In this document: positions 48,743-57,467 of the stretch, piece after piece
Numbering within the stretch: position 1 is the first letter of the stretch
How the letters are laid out: every line of letters begins with the position of its first letter
From: an uncultured Burkholderiales bacterium
Lineage (GTDB): Bacteria > Pseudomonadota > Gammaproteobacteria > Burkholderiales > Burkholderiaceae_C
Reading direction: 5' to 3'
Assembly: GCA_903832625.1 (NCBI GenBank)
Contig: CAILCI010000080.1
Coordinates: 1 to 64,000, forward strand
DNA length: 64,000 nucleotides
The notes under the pieces: model-generated
The model's database searches: none
What the model saw: only the letters and a program-made list of their open reading frames with translations
Told to the model about the DNA's origin: nothing
Made by a program: the position numbers and the translations under genes

Positions 48743-50227
48743 ATGTGGCGCATGGCGCCGTTTGAGTTTGACGCGCCCACGTTTTTCGACATCTGGCATC
48801 GCTGGCAAAACGACCCGCAACGCCCCGATGTGCTGCATGTGCTGACCTGGGCGCAACAAGCGCCCACAGCACAAAGTTTGCTGGCGCAAAGCCAAGACAC
48901 GGCATGGCACAACTTAGGCCAAGAGTTGGCCGCGCAATGCTGGGGCTTGTTGCCCGGATTGCACCGTTTGCGTTTGAGCCAAGGTCGGGTGCACCTGAGC
49001 CTCTGGGTAGGCGATGAAAGCCCCCTAACTGAGCAGCTTGGCGAGCAGCCAACTTGTTTTAACAACGCCCTTGCAACTCCCACTGGAAGCGTTGTCATCA
49101 TTGGATCGGGAATTGCAGGCGCAGCCAGTGCCCGTGCATTGGCTGAACGGGGTTGGCAGGTGCGTGTGCTCGATGCAGCCAGCCACATCGCCGCTGGCGC
49201 ATCTGGTTTGCCCTTGGGTTTAGTGGCGCCGCATACATCTCCAGACGACGCCTTAATTTCTCGCCTCTCACGCGCAGGCGTTCGCTGTATGCAGCAGACC
49301 ATGCAACGACTGTTGATTGCAGGCGAAGATTGGGCCTCAACGGGCGTGCAGGAGCGACGTTTGCCCGGCAAGACCCGCAAAGGCGGTGCGCCTGCAAGCT
49401 GGTCAAGCCCAGAGCTTGCGCCCGCGGCCCAAGCGTGGAGCCGACCCGACACGACGCATCCAGCCGCACTCTGGCACGAAAAAGGCGCATGGGTCAAACC
49501 TGCACGACTGGTGCAAACCTTGCTCAATCACCCTCAAATCACCTGGCAAGGCCAACAAAATGTGCAACGTCTTCACCATGACCGCACGCAAAACATGTGG
49601 CAAATTTGGCAAGGGGACAACTTGCTGGCTCAGGCCGACCGAGTGGTCGTCGCCGCTGGACCAGCCAGTGCCGCATTGATTGCATCAGCCCAAGTTGCAG
49701 CACCTCCCATTCAGCCATTGCGGGGTCAATTGAGTTGGGGCTTGATGGCGCAAGCGCCCCAGCTAGTGCCGTTGGCTCACCCCGTCAACGGCAACGGAAG
49801 CTTTGCCTGCAACATTCCAACGTCCGATGGTTTGGCTTGGTTTTGCGGCTCAAGTTATGACCGTCAGCACAACAGCCATGAGGTTTTTGAGGCCGACACC
49901 CAAGACAATTTTTCACGCTTATCGGCTCTGTTGCCCGACACGGCGCATGCACTTCGCGATCTGTTCACACCTTGCGCCTCACCTGAGCTCAGAAGCTGGG
50001 CGGGAGTGCGCGCGAGCGTGCCCGATCGGCTGCCCTTGATGGGTGAAGTTGCTGGCGCGCCTGCAGGCTTATGGACCCTGTGCGCTTTGGGCTCGCGGGG
50101 TTTAACGCTAGGGGTTTTGTGTGGCGAGTTGTTGGCCGCTATGTGGCACAACGAGCCGCTCGCCATCGAACCCCACATGTTGCGATCGCTCAGGGCATCA
50201 CGCTTTGCTGACAAAATAAAGTCATGA
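48743..50227 (+). CDS. MnmC-like FAD-dependent oxidoreductase with eroded methyltransferase half
   Basis: The C-terminal part (from about residue 115) is an MnmC1/DAO-type oxidoreductase: VVIIGSGIAGAASARALAERGW, AGASGLPLGLVAPHTSPDD, VVAAGPASAALI, LRGQLSWG and GVRASVPDRLPLMGEV. The N-terminal about 110 residues resemble scattered parts of the MnmC methyltransferase domain (FFDIWHRWQNDPQRPDVLHVL; LLPGLHRLRLSQGRVHLSLWVGD), but the SAM-binding GFGTGLNF-type loop and the second half of the domain are missing. At 494 residues it is well below the roughly 650 of bifunctional MnmC. A TTG start at 48710 overlapping the yggX stop is also possible. It probably keeps only the carboxymethyl-removing activity on wobble uridine, if any. 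Confidence 0.78.
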   Translation: MWRMAPFEFDAPTFFDIWHRWQNDPQRPDVLHVLTWAQQAPTAQSLLAQSQDTAWHNLGQELAAQCWGLLPGLHRLRLSQGRVHLSLWVGDESPLTEQLGEQPTCFNNALATPTGSVVIIGSGIAGAASARALAERGWQVRVLDAASHIAAGASGLPLGLVAPHTSPDDALISRLSRAGVRCMQQTMQRLLIAGEDWASTGVQERRLPGKTRKGGAPASWSSPELAPAAQAWSRPDTTHPAALWHEKGAWVKPARLVQTLLNHPQITWQGQQNVQRLHHDRTQNMWQIWQGDNLLAQADRVVVAAGPASAALIASAQVAAPPIQPLRGQLSWGLMAQAPQLVPLAHPVNGNGSFACNIPTSDGLAWFCGSSYDRQHNSHEVFEADTQDNFSRLSALLPDTAHALRDLFTPCASPELRSWAGVRASVPDRLPLMGEVAGAPAGLWTLCALGSRGLTLGVLCGELLAAMWHNEPLAIEPHMLRSLRASRFADKIKS

Positions 50228-51558
50228 ACACGCCCATATCGATTCGATTTTTTGACGCACTCAAGTTTTGGCTCAAATTGGGCTTTGTGAGTTTTGGCGG
50301 CCCTGCTGGGCAAATCGCCATCTTGCACCGCGAACTGGTGCAAGAGCGACGCTGGATTTCAGAAAAACGCTTTTTGCACGCGCTCAATTACTGCATGATC
50401 TTGCCCGGTCCCGAGGCACAGCAACTCGTCACCTACATCGGTTGGTTGATGCACCGAACATGGGGTGGCGTGATCGCAGGCGCTTTGTTTGTGTTGCCTT
50501 CGTTATTTATTTTGATAGGGCTATCGTGGGTTTACGTCGTGTTCGGCAAACTGAGTTGGATCGCGGCTGTGTTGTGGGGCATCAAGCCAGCAGTGGTGGC
50601 GATTGTGGTGCAAGCGGTGCATCGCATCGGTTCGCGCGCATTGAAAAACAAGGTCTTGTGGGGCATGGCCGCCGTTTCGTTTGGGGCCATATTCACCCTC
50701 GACATTGCATTTCCTGCCATCGTGCTGTGCGCGGCGGCCATTGGGTTTGTGGGAGGTCGCATTGCCCCGCAATGGTTTGCCTTGGGCGGCGGGCACAGCA
50801 CATCGCTCATCAGTCAAGCGCACGCCATCATCGATGACGCAACGCCCACGCCCGAGCACGCCAAGTTTCGTGTGAGCCGTTTGCTGCAAGTGCTGGCGCT
50901 GGGTGCTTTGTTGTGGGTGTTGCCCATGGGCGGGTCTTACGCACTTTGGGGCTGGGATCATGGGTTGACGCAAATGGGCTGGTTTTTTACCAAAGCCGCG
51001 TTGCTCACTTTTGGCGGCGCTTACGCTGTGCTGCCTTACGTTTACCAAGCGGCAGTCACGCAGTTTGCTTGGGTCACGCCGACGCAAATGATGGATGGGC
51101 TGGCGCTGGGTGAGACCACGCCAGGGCCGCTCATCATGATCGTTTCGTTTGTTGGTTTTTTGGCGGGCTACGGCCAAGCGTTTTTAGGTGCTGACCATGC
51201 GCTGCTGGCGGGTGCTGTGGCGGCGTGCTGGGTCACTTGGTTTACGTTTTTGCCTTCGTTTATTTTTATTTTGGCAGGCGGGCCTTTGGTTGAAAGCACC
51301 CACAACGACTTGAACTTCACAGCTCCGCTGACAGGCATCACAGCCGCCGTGGTGGGCGTGATGCTGAATTTGGCGGTGTTTTTTGGCTATCACGTCATCT
51401 GGCCAGCAGGTTTTGCTGGGACGATGGATGTTGAGAGCGCAGCATTGAGCCTTGCCGCTGGTTTGGCCTTGTTCAGGTTCAAGCGCAGCGTGATTCAAGT
51501 CATCGTCATGTGCAGCTTAGTAGGGTTGTTGTTGCGCGGCATGGGGGCTTTAACTTAG
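50224..51558 (+). CDS. chrA: Chromate transporter ChrA (long, two CHR domains)
   Basis: This 444-residue inner-membrane protein has two CHR halves. The N-terminal half contains LKLGFVSFGGPAGQIAILHRELV, RRWISEKRFLHALNYCMILPGPEAQQLVTYIGW; the C-terminal half contains KAALLTFGGAYAVLPYVYQAA and DGLALGETTPGPLIMIVSFVGF. These are the duplicated FGGP and PGP signatures of the family, which exports chromate and may handle sulfate-like oxyanions. The start overlaps the stop of the MnmC-like gene (ATGA). Its end overlaps the response-regulator gene by 9 bp, tail to tail. Confidence 0.93.
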   Translation: MNTPISIRFFDALKFWLKLGFVSFGGPAGQIAILHRELVQERRWISEKRFLHALNYCMILPGPEAQQLVTYIGWLMHRTWGGVIAGALFVLPSLFILIGLSWVYVVFGKLSWIAAVLWGIKPAVVAIVVQAVHRIGSRALKNKVLWGMAAVSFGAIFTLDIAFPAIVLCAAAIGFVGGRIAPQWFALGGGHSTSLISQAHAIIDDATPTPEHAKFRVSRLLQVLALGALLWVLPMGGSYALWGWDHGLTQMGWFFTKAALLTFGGAYAVLPYVYQAAVTQFAWVTPTQMMDGLALGETTPGPLIMIVSFVGFLAGYGQAFLGADHALLAGAVAACWVTWFTFLPSFIFILAGGPLVESTHNDLNFTAPLTGITAAVVGVMLNLAVFFGYHVIWPAGFAGTMDVESAALSLAAGLALFRFKRSVIQVIVMCSLVGLLLRGMGALT

Positions 51559-52551
51559 CCAAACCACCTCGTTGATGAGGCTTGCCATTTGCGGCACAAA
51601 AACATCGCAAACTTGAGGGCAAAACAATTTACCTCGGTTGCTGACAATGATTTTCAAAGCTTCCTTGGGTGTGTGCGGTGTTTTGGAATACTCACCCGCC
51701 ACCAATTCTTCGAAGGCTTCGACCACGGCCAAAATTCTGGCACCTTGCGAAATACTATCCCCCATGAGCTTGTCGGGGTAGCCTGAGCCGTCGAAATACT
51801 CATGGTGAGACCGCACAATACGCCCCACCTCCTCTAACTCGGGCAAGATTTTCAGACTGCTTTGCCCCATTTCACCGTGTTTGCGATAAATCTTGGCGTC
51901 GCCCAATGGCAGCTCAATGAATTTGGTACTCAAAATCCGGTCGCTCAAGCCAATCTTGCCCAAATCGTGCAGCAGCCCCGCAATGTAGATTTCTTGCGCT
52001 TGTGGCTCCGTGCAACCGAGCCCTCGTGCAACGCGACGGGAGAGTTGCGCAACACGGCGAGAATGGGTCAACAAATCGGGACGGCGCAAAGCCATCAAAC
52101 CCGAAAATGTTTTGAGTGTGGACACATAAGAAGCACGGAGTTTGACCTCTTTGTCACGCTCAAGCTTGCCTTGCAAAGCTGCGACTTGAATGACATTGAG
52201 CAGCTCTGCATCATTCCAAGGCTTGGTCATGAAGCGAAAAATCTCGCCTTCATTCACGGCTGAAATGGCGCTATTGACATCGGCAGCTCCTGTGAGCAGG
52301 ATGCGGATGGTCAAAGGGTACTTTTTTCGCGCCAAAGACAACAACTCGGCGCCATCCATTTGCGGCATGCGCATATCTGAAATAAGCACATCAAAGCTGC
52401 TGCTAGAAAGGGTTTGCAAAGCCTCAGCGCCGCTTTGAGCGATGCTCACCTGATAGCCTTCAAGCGACAACATGCGTCGCATTGACGACAAAATATTGGC
52501 CTCGTCATCGACGCACAAAATTTTGTACTGCTTGGGATCAAAATTTTCCAT
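51550..52551 (-). CDS. Response regulator with HD-GYP output domain
   Basis: This 333-residue protein has a receiver domain (residues 8-125: ILCVDDEANILSSMRRML, phospho-acceptor in DVLISDMRMPQMDGAELL, RILLTGAAD, FMTKPW) and an HD-GYP domain (about 135-325: LTHSRRVAQLSRRVA, GLLHDLGKIGL, HHEYFDGSGYPDKLMGDSISQGARILAVVEAFEEL). This domain hydrolyses cyclic di-GMP. Most catalytic HD and GYP residues are present; the usual D in VVDAFDAM is E here (VEAFEEL). No histidine kinase is adjacent. Confidence 0.92.
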   Translation of the reverse strand: MENFDPKQYKILCVDDEANILSSMRRMLSLEGYQVSIAQSGAEALQTLSSSSFDVLISDMRMPQMDGAELLSLARKKYPLTIRILLTGAADVNSAISAVNEGEIFRFMTKPWNDAELLNVIQVAALQGKLERDKEVKLRASYVSTLKTFSGLMALRRPDLLTHSRRVAQLSRRVARGLGCTEPQAQEIYIAGLLHDLGKIGLSDRILSTKFIELPLGDAKIYRKHGEMGQSSLKILPELEEVGRIVRSHHEYFDGSGYPDKLMGDSISQGARILAVVEAFEELVAGEYSKTPHTPKEALKIIVSNRGKLFCPQVCDVFVPQMASLINEVVWLS

Positions 52552-52647
52552 GTGAGCGCTCCAGACAAGTCATGGCAAAAAGTCTAGCGCTTCACAAATT
52601 TCAAATAATATCGACCTAGAATTCATTTGTTTTCAATTTTAGATTTC

Positions 52648-52675
52648 TTGTCTTTATTCGTATTGGGAATATAGG
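52648..52675 (+). promoter_or_regulatory. Possible promoter of the tauE-cys operon
   Basis: TTGTCT (52648-52653) and TATAGG (52670-52675) lie 16 bp apart in an AT-rich stretch (52610-52720) upstream of the first sulfur gene. The region is where a CysB-type activator would be expected to bind. Visual call only. Confidence 0.35.
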
Positions 52676-52727
52676 TAGAACAAACAAATCGTTTGGTTTT
52701 AACACCCAAGGTATTACAGTCACGCCC

Positions 52728-53519
52728 ATGCAAGATTTTGGCTTTGTATTTGCTGGGTTTTTTGTCGGCTTTATCGTCGGCTTGACAGGTGTGGGCGGCG
52801 GTTCCTTGATGACGCCCATTTTGATTTTCTTTTTTGGTATCAAGCCGCATTTGGCCATTGGCACAGATTTGCTGTTTGCCGCCTTCACCAAAAGCAGCGG
52901 CACTTTGAGCATGGCGCGTCAGCGCTTGGTGCCTTGGCGAGTGGTGGCGTCTTTGTGTGCGGGCAGCATTCCGGCTTCCGCCATCACGCTGTGGGTGCTC
53001 AGCAATGTTGGGCCTTCCGACCCTGCGGTGCAGCATGTCATGACTTTCACCCTTGGCGTGGCTTTGCTGCTCACGGCAGCCGCCATGTTGTTCAAAGCCA
53101 TTCGCGGCAAACAAGCCCCGCGCACCTTGGCCGACAACCATTTAGAACAGGCCACACATCCACGCCATTGGGCGCTGCCGGTCCTTTTTGGCGCCCTGAT
53201 TGGAACCTTAGTGACCCTCACTTCCGTGGGCGCGGGAGCCATTGGCGTGACAGTGCTTATGATCTTGTACCCGCAGTTGCCTTTGTCGCGCATCATTGCC
53301 GCCGACATTGCCTATGCTGTGCCGTTGACGATGGTCGCGGGCTTGGGACATGCCAGCATCGGTTCGGTCAATTGGCCCTTGCTGGGCTTGTTGCTGGCGG
53401 GTTCGTTGCCGGGAATTTGGCTGGGGTCGCGTTTGGTGAACAAAACACCCGAACGCTTGATTCGCGCCATTCTTTCTCTGTTGCTGGCTTGGGCGGGTAG
53501 CAAGCTGGTGTTTGCCTGA
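52728..53519 (+). CDS. TauE/SafE-family sulfite or organosulfonate exporter
   Basis: This 263-residue membrane protein of about eight helices has FAGFFVGFIVGLTGVGGGSLMTPIL (the GVGGG family motif) and the matching half-repeat GALIGTLVTLTSVGAGAIGVTVLMILYP. Members export sulfite, sulfoacetate or similar anions. It lies 20 bp upstream of cysI, so a role in sulfite or sulfate balance during assimilation is likely. It could alternatively act as a sulfate importer, as proposed for some cys-linked relatives. Confidence 0.88.
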   Translation: MQDFGFVFAGFFVGFIVGLTGVGGGSLMTPILIFFFGIKPHLAIGTDLLFAAFTKSSGTLSMARQRLVPWRVVASLCAGSIPASAITLWVLSNVGPSDPAVQHVMTFTLGVALLLTAAAMLFKAIRGKQAPRTLADNHLEQATHPRHWALPVLFGALIGTLVTLTSVGAGAIGVTVLMILYPQLPLSRIIAADIAYAVPLTMVAGLGHASIGSVNWPLLGLLLAGSLPGIWLGSRLVNKTPERLIRAILSLLLAWAGSKLVFA

Positions 53520-53539
53520 TTTTTTAAAACAGTTTTGTC

Positions 53540-55330
53540 ATGTACCAATACACAGAATTCGACCAACAATTTATTCAAGCGCGTGCCGCACAGTACCGCG
53601 ACCAGCTCACGCGCAATTTGGCGGGCAGCTTGGCTGACGACGAGTTTCGTCCACTGCGCTTGCAAAACGGCTGGTACATCCAACGCTATGCGCCCATGCT
53701 GCGTGTGGCCGTGCCCTATGGCGAACTCAACAGTGCGCAACTGCGTGTGTTGGCTCAAATCGCGCAAGACTACGACACGCCCTCGCCCGAATTGTTGGCC
53801 ACGGCACAAGCCACGCAAGACAAAATTGGCCACGCCCCTGCGCCCAAACTGACCACCAATTACGGCCACTTCACCACCCGCCAAAACGTGCAGTTCAACT
53901 GGATTCCTTTGGACAAAAGCGCCGACGTGATGGACTTGCTCGCCAGCGTGAACCTGCACGGCATTCAAACCAGTGGCAACTGCATTCGCAACATCACCAG
54001 CGACGAGTTGGTCGGCATTGCCGTGGACGAAGAAATTGACGCCCGCCCCTATGCCGAAGTGCTGCGCCAATGGAGCACGCTGCACCCTGAGTTTGCCTAT
54101 TTGCCACGCAAATTCAAAATCGCCATCACCGGTGCGCGTGAAGACCGTGCCGCCATTTTGTGGCATGACATTGGTTTGCGCCTCATCCACAACGACGCGG
54201 GCGACGTGGGTTTTCGGGTGTTTGTGGGTGGCGGCATGGGTCGCACGCCCGTCATTGGCACTCAAATTCGCGAGTTCTTGCCTTGGAACCAAATCATCAA
54301 CTACCTCGAAGCCGTGGTGCGGGTCTACAACGGCTGGGGTCGTCGCGACAACATTTACAAAGCACGCATCAAGATTTTGGTCAAAGCCGAAGGCCAGCGC
54401 TACTTTGACGAGGTCGAGGCCGAATACCAACGCATTTTGACCAGCGGCGCGCACCACACCATTCCGCAAGCCGAGCTCGATCGCGTGAGCGCCTGCTTTG
54501 TCGCGCCCCAAGCCAAGCCAGCTTTGTCATCTGCCGACCAAGCCAAGATCGAGGCCGACTTGCAAGCCGCTGCCGCGCAAAACCCAGAGCTTGGCCGTTG
54601 GTTGCAACAAAACGTCCATGCCCACAAAAACCCGCAACTGCGTGCGGTGAGCCTGTCCTTCAAACGCCTGGGTCTCGCCCCAGGTGACGCTACCGCCGAG
54701 CAACTCAACGCGGCGGCGCAATTGGCCGATACCTACAGCTTGGGCGAAGTGCGCGTGAGCCACGACCAAAATCTGCTCTTGCCGTGGGTCAGCATCGATC
54801 AATTGCAAAACCTCTGGCGCGATGCCCGCGCCGCTGGCTTTGCCCGCCCCAACTTGCGCTTGCTCAGCGACATGATTGCCTGCCCCGGCGGCGACTATTG
54901 CGCCTTGGCCAATGCCCGCTCGATTCCAGTGGCGGCAGCCATCACCGAGCGCTTCCAAGACTTGGACGAATTGTTCGACTTGGGCGAAATTGACCTGCAC
55001 ATCAGCGGCTGCATCAACTCTTGCGGCCACCACCACAGCGGCCACATTGGCATTTTGGGCGTGGACAAAGACGGTCAAGAGTGGTACCAAGTCACCTTGG
55101 GTGGCTCAGACGGCTCCGCCTTGAGTGGCGCGGCCAAACCGGGCAAAGTGGTCGGCCCTTCTTTTGCCGCCGACGAAGTAGTGGACGTGATCGAAGCCGT
55201 TTTGGACGTCTACAAAGACCAACGCCAACCCAGTGAAACCTTCATTGACGCCTTGCAGCGCGTGGGCTTTGACGCCTTCAAAACCGCCGCCAACGCTGCC
55301 CGCCACACCACCGCCCGCGCTGCGGCGTAA
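53540..55330 (+). CDS. cysI: Assimilatory sulfite reductase hemoprotein, ferredoxin-type (CysI)
   Basis: This 596-residue siroheme/[4Fe-4S] enzyme has two ferrodoxin-like repeats (TTNYGHFTTRQNVQFNWIPL; VFVGGGMGRTPVIG) and the cluster/siroheme ligands CPGGDYC and CINSCGHHHSGHIG (Cys-X5-Cys ... Cys-X3-Cys). It reduces sulfite to sulfide with six electrons; nitrite is an alternative substrate in this family. There is no cysJ flavoprotein gene; a ferredoxin and its reductase lie at the end of the cluster. The position before DUF934, cysH and cysDN makes sulfite the likely substrate. Confidence 0.93.
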   Translation: MYQYTEFDQQFIQARAAQYRDQLTRNLAGSLADDEFRPLRLQNGWYIQRYAPMLRVAVPYGELNSAQLRVLAQIAQDYDTPSPELLATAQATQDKIGHAPAPKLTTNYGHFTTRQNVQFNWIPLDKSADVMDLLASVNLHGIQTSGNCIRNITSDELVGIAVDEEIDARPYAEVLRQWSTLHPEFAYLPRKFKIAITGAREDRAAILWHDIGLRLIHNDAGDVGFRVFVGGGMGRTPVIGTQIREFLPWNQIINYLEAVVRVYNGWGRRDNIYKARIKILVKAEGQRYFDEVEAEYQRILTSGAHHTIPQAELDRVSACFVAPQAKPALSSADQAKIEADLQAAAAQNPELGRWLQQNVHAHKNPQLRAVSLSFKRLGLAPGDATAEQLNAAAQLADTYSLGEVRVSHDQNLLLPWVSIDQLQNLWRDARAAGFARPNLRLLSDMIACPGGDYCALANARSIPVAAAITERFQDLDELFDLGEIDLHISGCINSCGHHHSGHIGILGVDKDGQEWYQVTLGGSDGSALSGAAKPGKVVGPSFAADEVVDVIEAVLDVYKDQRQPSETFIDALQRVGFDAFKTAANAARHTTARAAA

Positions 55331-55347
55331 ACCCACACGAGATTTGT

Positions 55348-55725
55348 ATGAGCCTGAACATCCTCACCTCCCACACCGACGCCGACTCGGCCCATGCGCT
55401 GAATTTGCCCAACGACGCCGACGCGCACAGCGTGGCTTTGGACGGCGTGACGCGCATCGATTTGACGTTTCCCAAATTCACCGATGGACGAGCCTTCAGC
55501 CAAGCCTTTGTGCTGCGTCGTCGCGGCTTTGCGGGTGACATTCGCGCCCATGGCGATGTGTTGATTGACCAATTGCTGCAAATGCAGCGCAGCGGCTTTT
55601 CCAGTGCCGTGCTGCGCGAAGGTCAAGACGCAGCGCATGGCGCCAAGTTGCTCACCCACTACAACGGTTTTTACCAAGGCGATGCGGTCAACGCCGAGCC
55701 TTTGTTCAAGAAAGTGGCGGCTTGA
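55348..55725 (+). CDS. DUF934 protein of the sulfite reductase operon
   Basis: This 125-residue protein has the DUF934 core RIDLTFPKFTDGRAFSQAFVLRRRGFAGDIRAHGDVLIDQLLQMQRSGFS (from about residue 33). The family is found almost only between ferredoxin-type cysI and cysH in proteobacteria. Its function is unproven; an assembly or electron-transfer accessory role for CysI is often assumed. It is 17 bp after cysI. Confidence 0.88.
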   Translation: MSLNILTSHTDADSAHALNLPNDADAHSVALDGVTRIDLTFPKFTDGRAFSQAFVLRRRGFAGDIRAHGDVLIDQLLQMQRSGFSSAVLREGQDAAHGAKLLTHYNGFYQGDAVNAEPLFKKVAA

Positions 55726-55773
55726 AGCAACCGCGTTGCGCTGCCTGTTGCAGCCAAGCTCACTCTGATTTTT

Positions 55774-56523
55774 ATGCAAACATCTTCTTTATCTCAACGC
55801 AGCACCAAGGCCACTGAGCTCAACGCCAAAGCCAGCCCCGACTTTGCGGCCAAATTGGCGGAAAGCAAAGCCTTGCTGCAACGCGCTGCGGCTGAGTTTT
55901 CGCCCATCACCCAAGCCTCCAGTTTGGGCGCGGAAGACGTGGTCATCACCCATCTCATCAACAGCTTGCAGCTCGATGTTGCGGTGTTTGTGCTGGAAAC
56001 CGGTGCGCTGCACACCGAAACCTTGGCCTTGCTCGAACGCAGCCAAGCGCATTCCAAAGCACCGATTCATGTCTACCGCCCGCAACACGAATCGGTCATT
56101 CAATTTGTGCGTGACAAGGGCCAAGATGCGATGTACCAAAGCATTGCGCTGCGCAAAGAATGCTGCGGCATTCGCAAAATGGAACCGCTGGCGCGTGCCT
56201 TGGCAGGCCAACGCGCATGGATCACGGGCTTGCGCCAAGAACAGTCCAGCGCCCGCGCCGATGTCCCGCTGCAAGACGACAGCGAAGTTGCCACCAAAAA
56301 CTTGAGCAAATTCAACCCCTTGGCCAAATGGACTTGGGGCGATGTGTGGCACTACATTGCCCTCAACCACGTCGATTACAACCCACTGCACGATCAGTTT
56401 TTCCCCAGCGTGGGCTGTGCGCCCTGCACCCGCGCCATCAGCCTTGGCGAAGAGTTTCGCGCAGGCCGCTGGTGGTGGGAAGACGAAGCCGCCAAAGAGT
56501 GTGGACTGCACGTCAAGAAATGA
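55774..56523 (+). CDS. cysH: Phosphoadenylyl/adenylyl-sulfate reductase (APS-type CysH)
   Basis: This 249-residue reductase has the nucleotide-binding region ITQASSLGAEDVVITHLI, and two cysteine pairs, KECCGIRKMEPL and GCAPCTRAI, which bind a [4Fe-4S] cluster and mark APS (not PAPS) reductases; the catalytic C-terminal motif ECGLH is present near the end. It makes sulfite from adenylyl sulfate using thioredoxin. The absence of cysC (APS kinase) in the cluster agrees with direct APS use. Its stop overlaps a possible cysD start. Confidence 0.93.
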   Translation: MQTSSLSQRSTKATELNAKASPDFAAKLAESKALLQRAAAEFSPITQASSLGAEDVVITHLINSLQLDVAVFVLETGALHTETLALLERSQAHSKAPIHVYRPQHESVIQFVRDKGQDAMYQSIALRKECCGIRKMEPLARALAGQRAWITGLRQEQSSARADVPLQDDSEVATKNLSKFNPLAKWTWGDVWHYIALNHVDYNPLHDQFFPSVGCAPCTRAISLGEEFRAGRWWWEDEAAKECGLHVKK

Positions 56524-56537
56524 AACACGAGAACGCC

Positions 56538-57467
56538 ATGAACGCAAGAACTGACGCCGAGTTGCACCACTTGAGCAACGCCCATTTAGATGCGCTGGAA
56601 GAAGAAACCATCTTCATCCTGCGCGAAACCGCTGCCGCTTTTGAACGCCCCACCTTGTTGTTCTCGGGCGGCAAAGACTCGCTGGTCATGCTCAAGTGCG
56701 CCGAAAAAGCCTTTGGCGCAGGCGGCCTGCCCTATCCGCTGTTGATGATCGACACCGGTCACAACTTCCGTGAAGTGACCGATTTTCGCGACTTCCGCGC
56801 CCAAGAACTCGGCGCAGAACTGATTGTGCGCAGCGTGGAAGATTCAATGAAACGCGGCACGGTGCGCTTGGCGCATCCCGGCGAAAGCCGCAATGTGCAT
56901 CAATCGGTCACCTTGCTCGAAGCGATAGAAGAGTTTCGCTTTGACGCCCTCATTGGCGGCGCACGCCGCGACGAAGAAAAAGCCCGCGCCAAAGAACGCA
57001 TCTTCAGCCACCGCGACAGTTTTGGCCAGTGGCAACCCAAGGCGCAACGCCCTGAGCTGTGGTCGCTCTTTAACACCCGCTTGCAGCCGGGCGAGCACTT
57101 TCGTGTCTTCCCCATCTCCAACTGGACCGAGCTGGACGTGTGGCAATACATCGCCCGCGAAAACATTGCTCTGCCCTCCATCTACTACACCCACAAACGC
57201 GAAGTGGTGGACCGTCGTGGCCTGCTGGTGCCCGTGACCGAACTCACCCCGCCCAAAGAAGGCGAAGAAGTGGTGATTCGTGACGTGCGTTTTCGCACCG
57301 TGGGCGACATCACCTGTACCTGCCCAGTCGAGAGCGATGCGGCCACGCCCGAACAAATCGTGATTGAAACACTGGCCGCTGAGGTGAGCGAACGAGGCGC
57401 CACGCGCATGGACGACAAAACCTCCGACGCCTCCATGGAAAAACGCAAGAAAGACGGTTACTTCTAA
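56538..57467 (+). CDS. cysD: Sulfate adenylyltransferase small subunit
   Basis: This 309-residue ATP-sulfurylase catalytic subunit has LDALEEETIFILRETAAAFERPTLLFSGGKDSLVMLKCA (SGGKDS PP-loop), LMIDTGHNFREVTDFRD, GGARRDEEKARAKERIFS, PISNWTELDVWQYI and GDITCTCPVES. It makes APS from sulfate and ATP. The start at 56538 gives the usual N-terminus; ATG 56520, overlapping the cysH stop, adds six residues. The stop overlaps the cysN start (TAATG). Confidence 0.95.
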   Translation: MNARTDAELHHLSNAHLDALEEETIFILRETAAAFERPTLLFSGGKDSLVMLKCAEKAFGAGGLPYPLLMIDTGHNFREVTDFRDFRAQELGAELIVRSVEDSMKRGTVRLAHPGESRNVHQSVTLLEAIEEFRFDALIGGARRDEEKARAKERIFSHRDSFGQWQPKAQRPELWSLFNTRLQPGEHFRVFPISNWTELDVWQYIARENIALPSIYYTHKREVVDRRGLLVPVTELTPPKEGEEVVIRDVRFRTVGDITCTCPVESDAATPEQIVIETLAAEVSERGATRMDDKTSDASMEKRKKDGYF

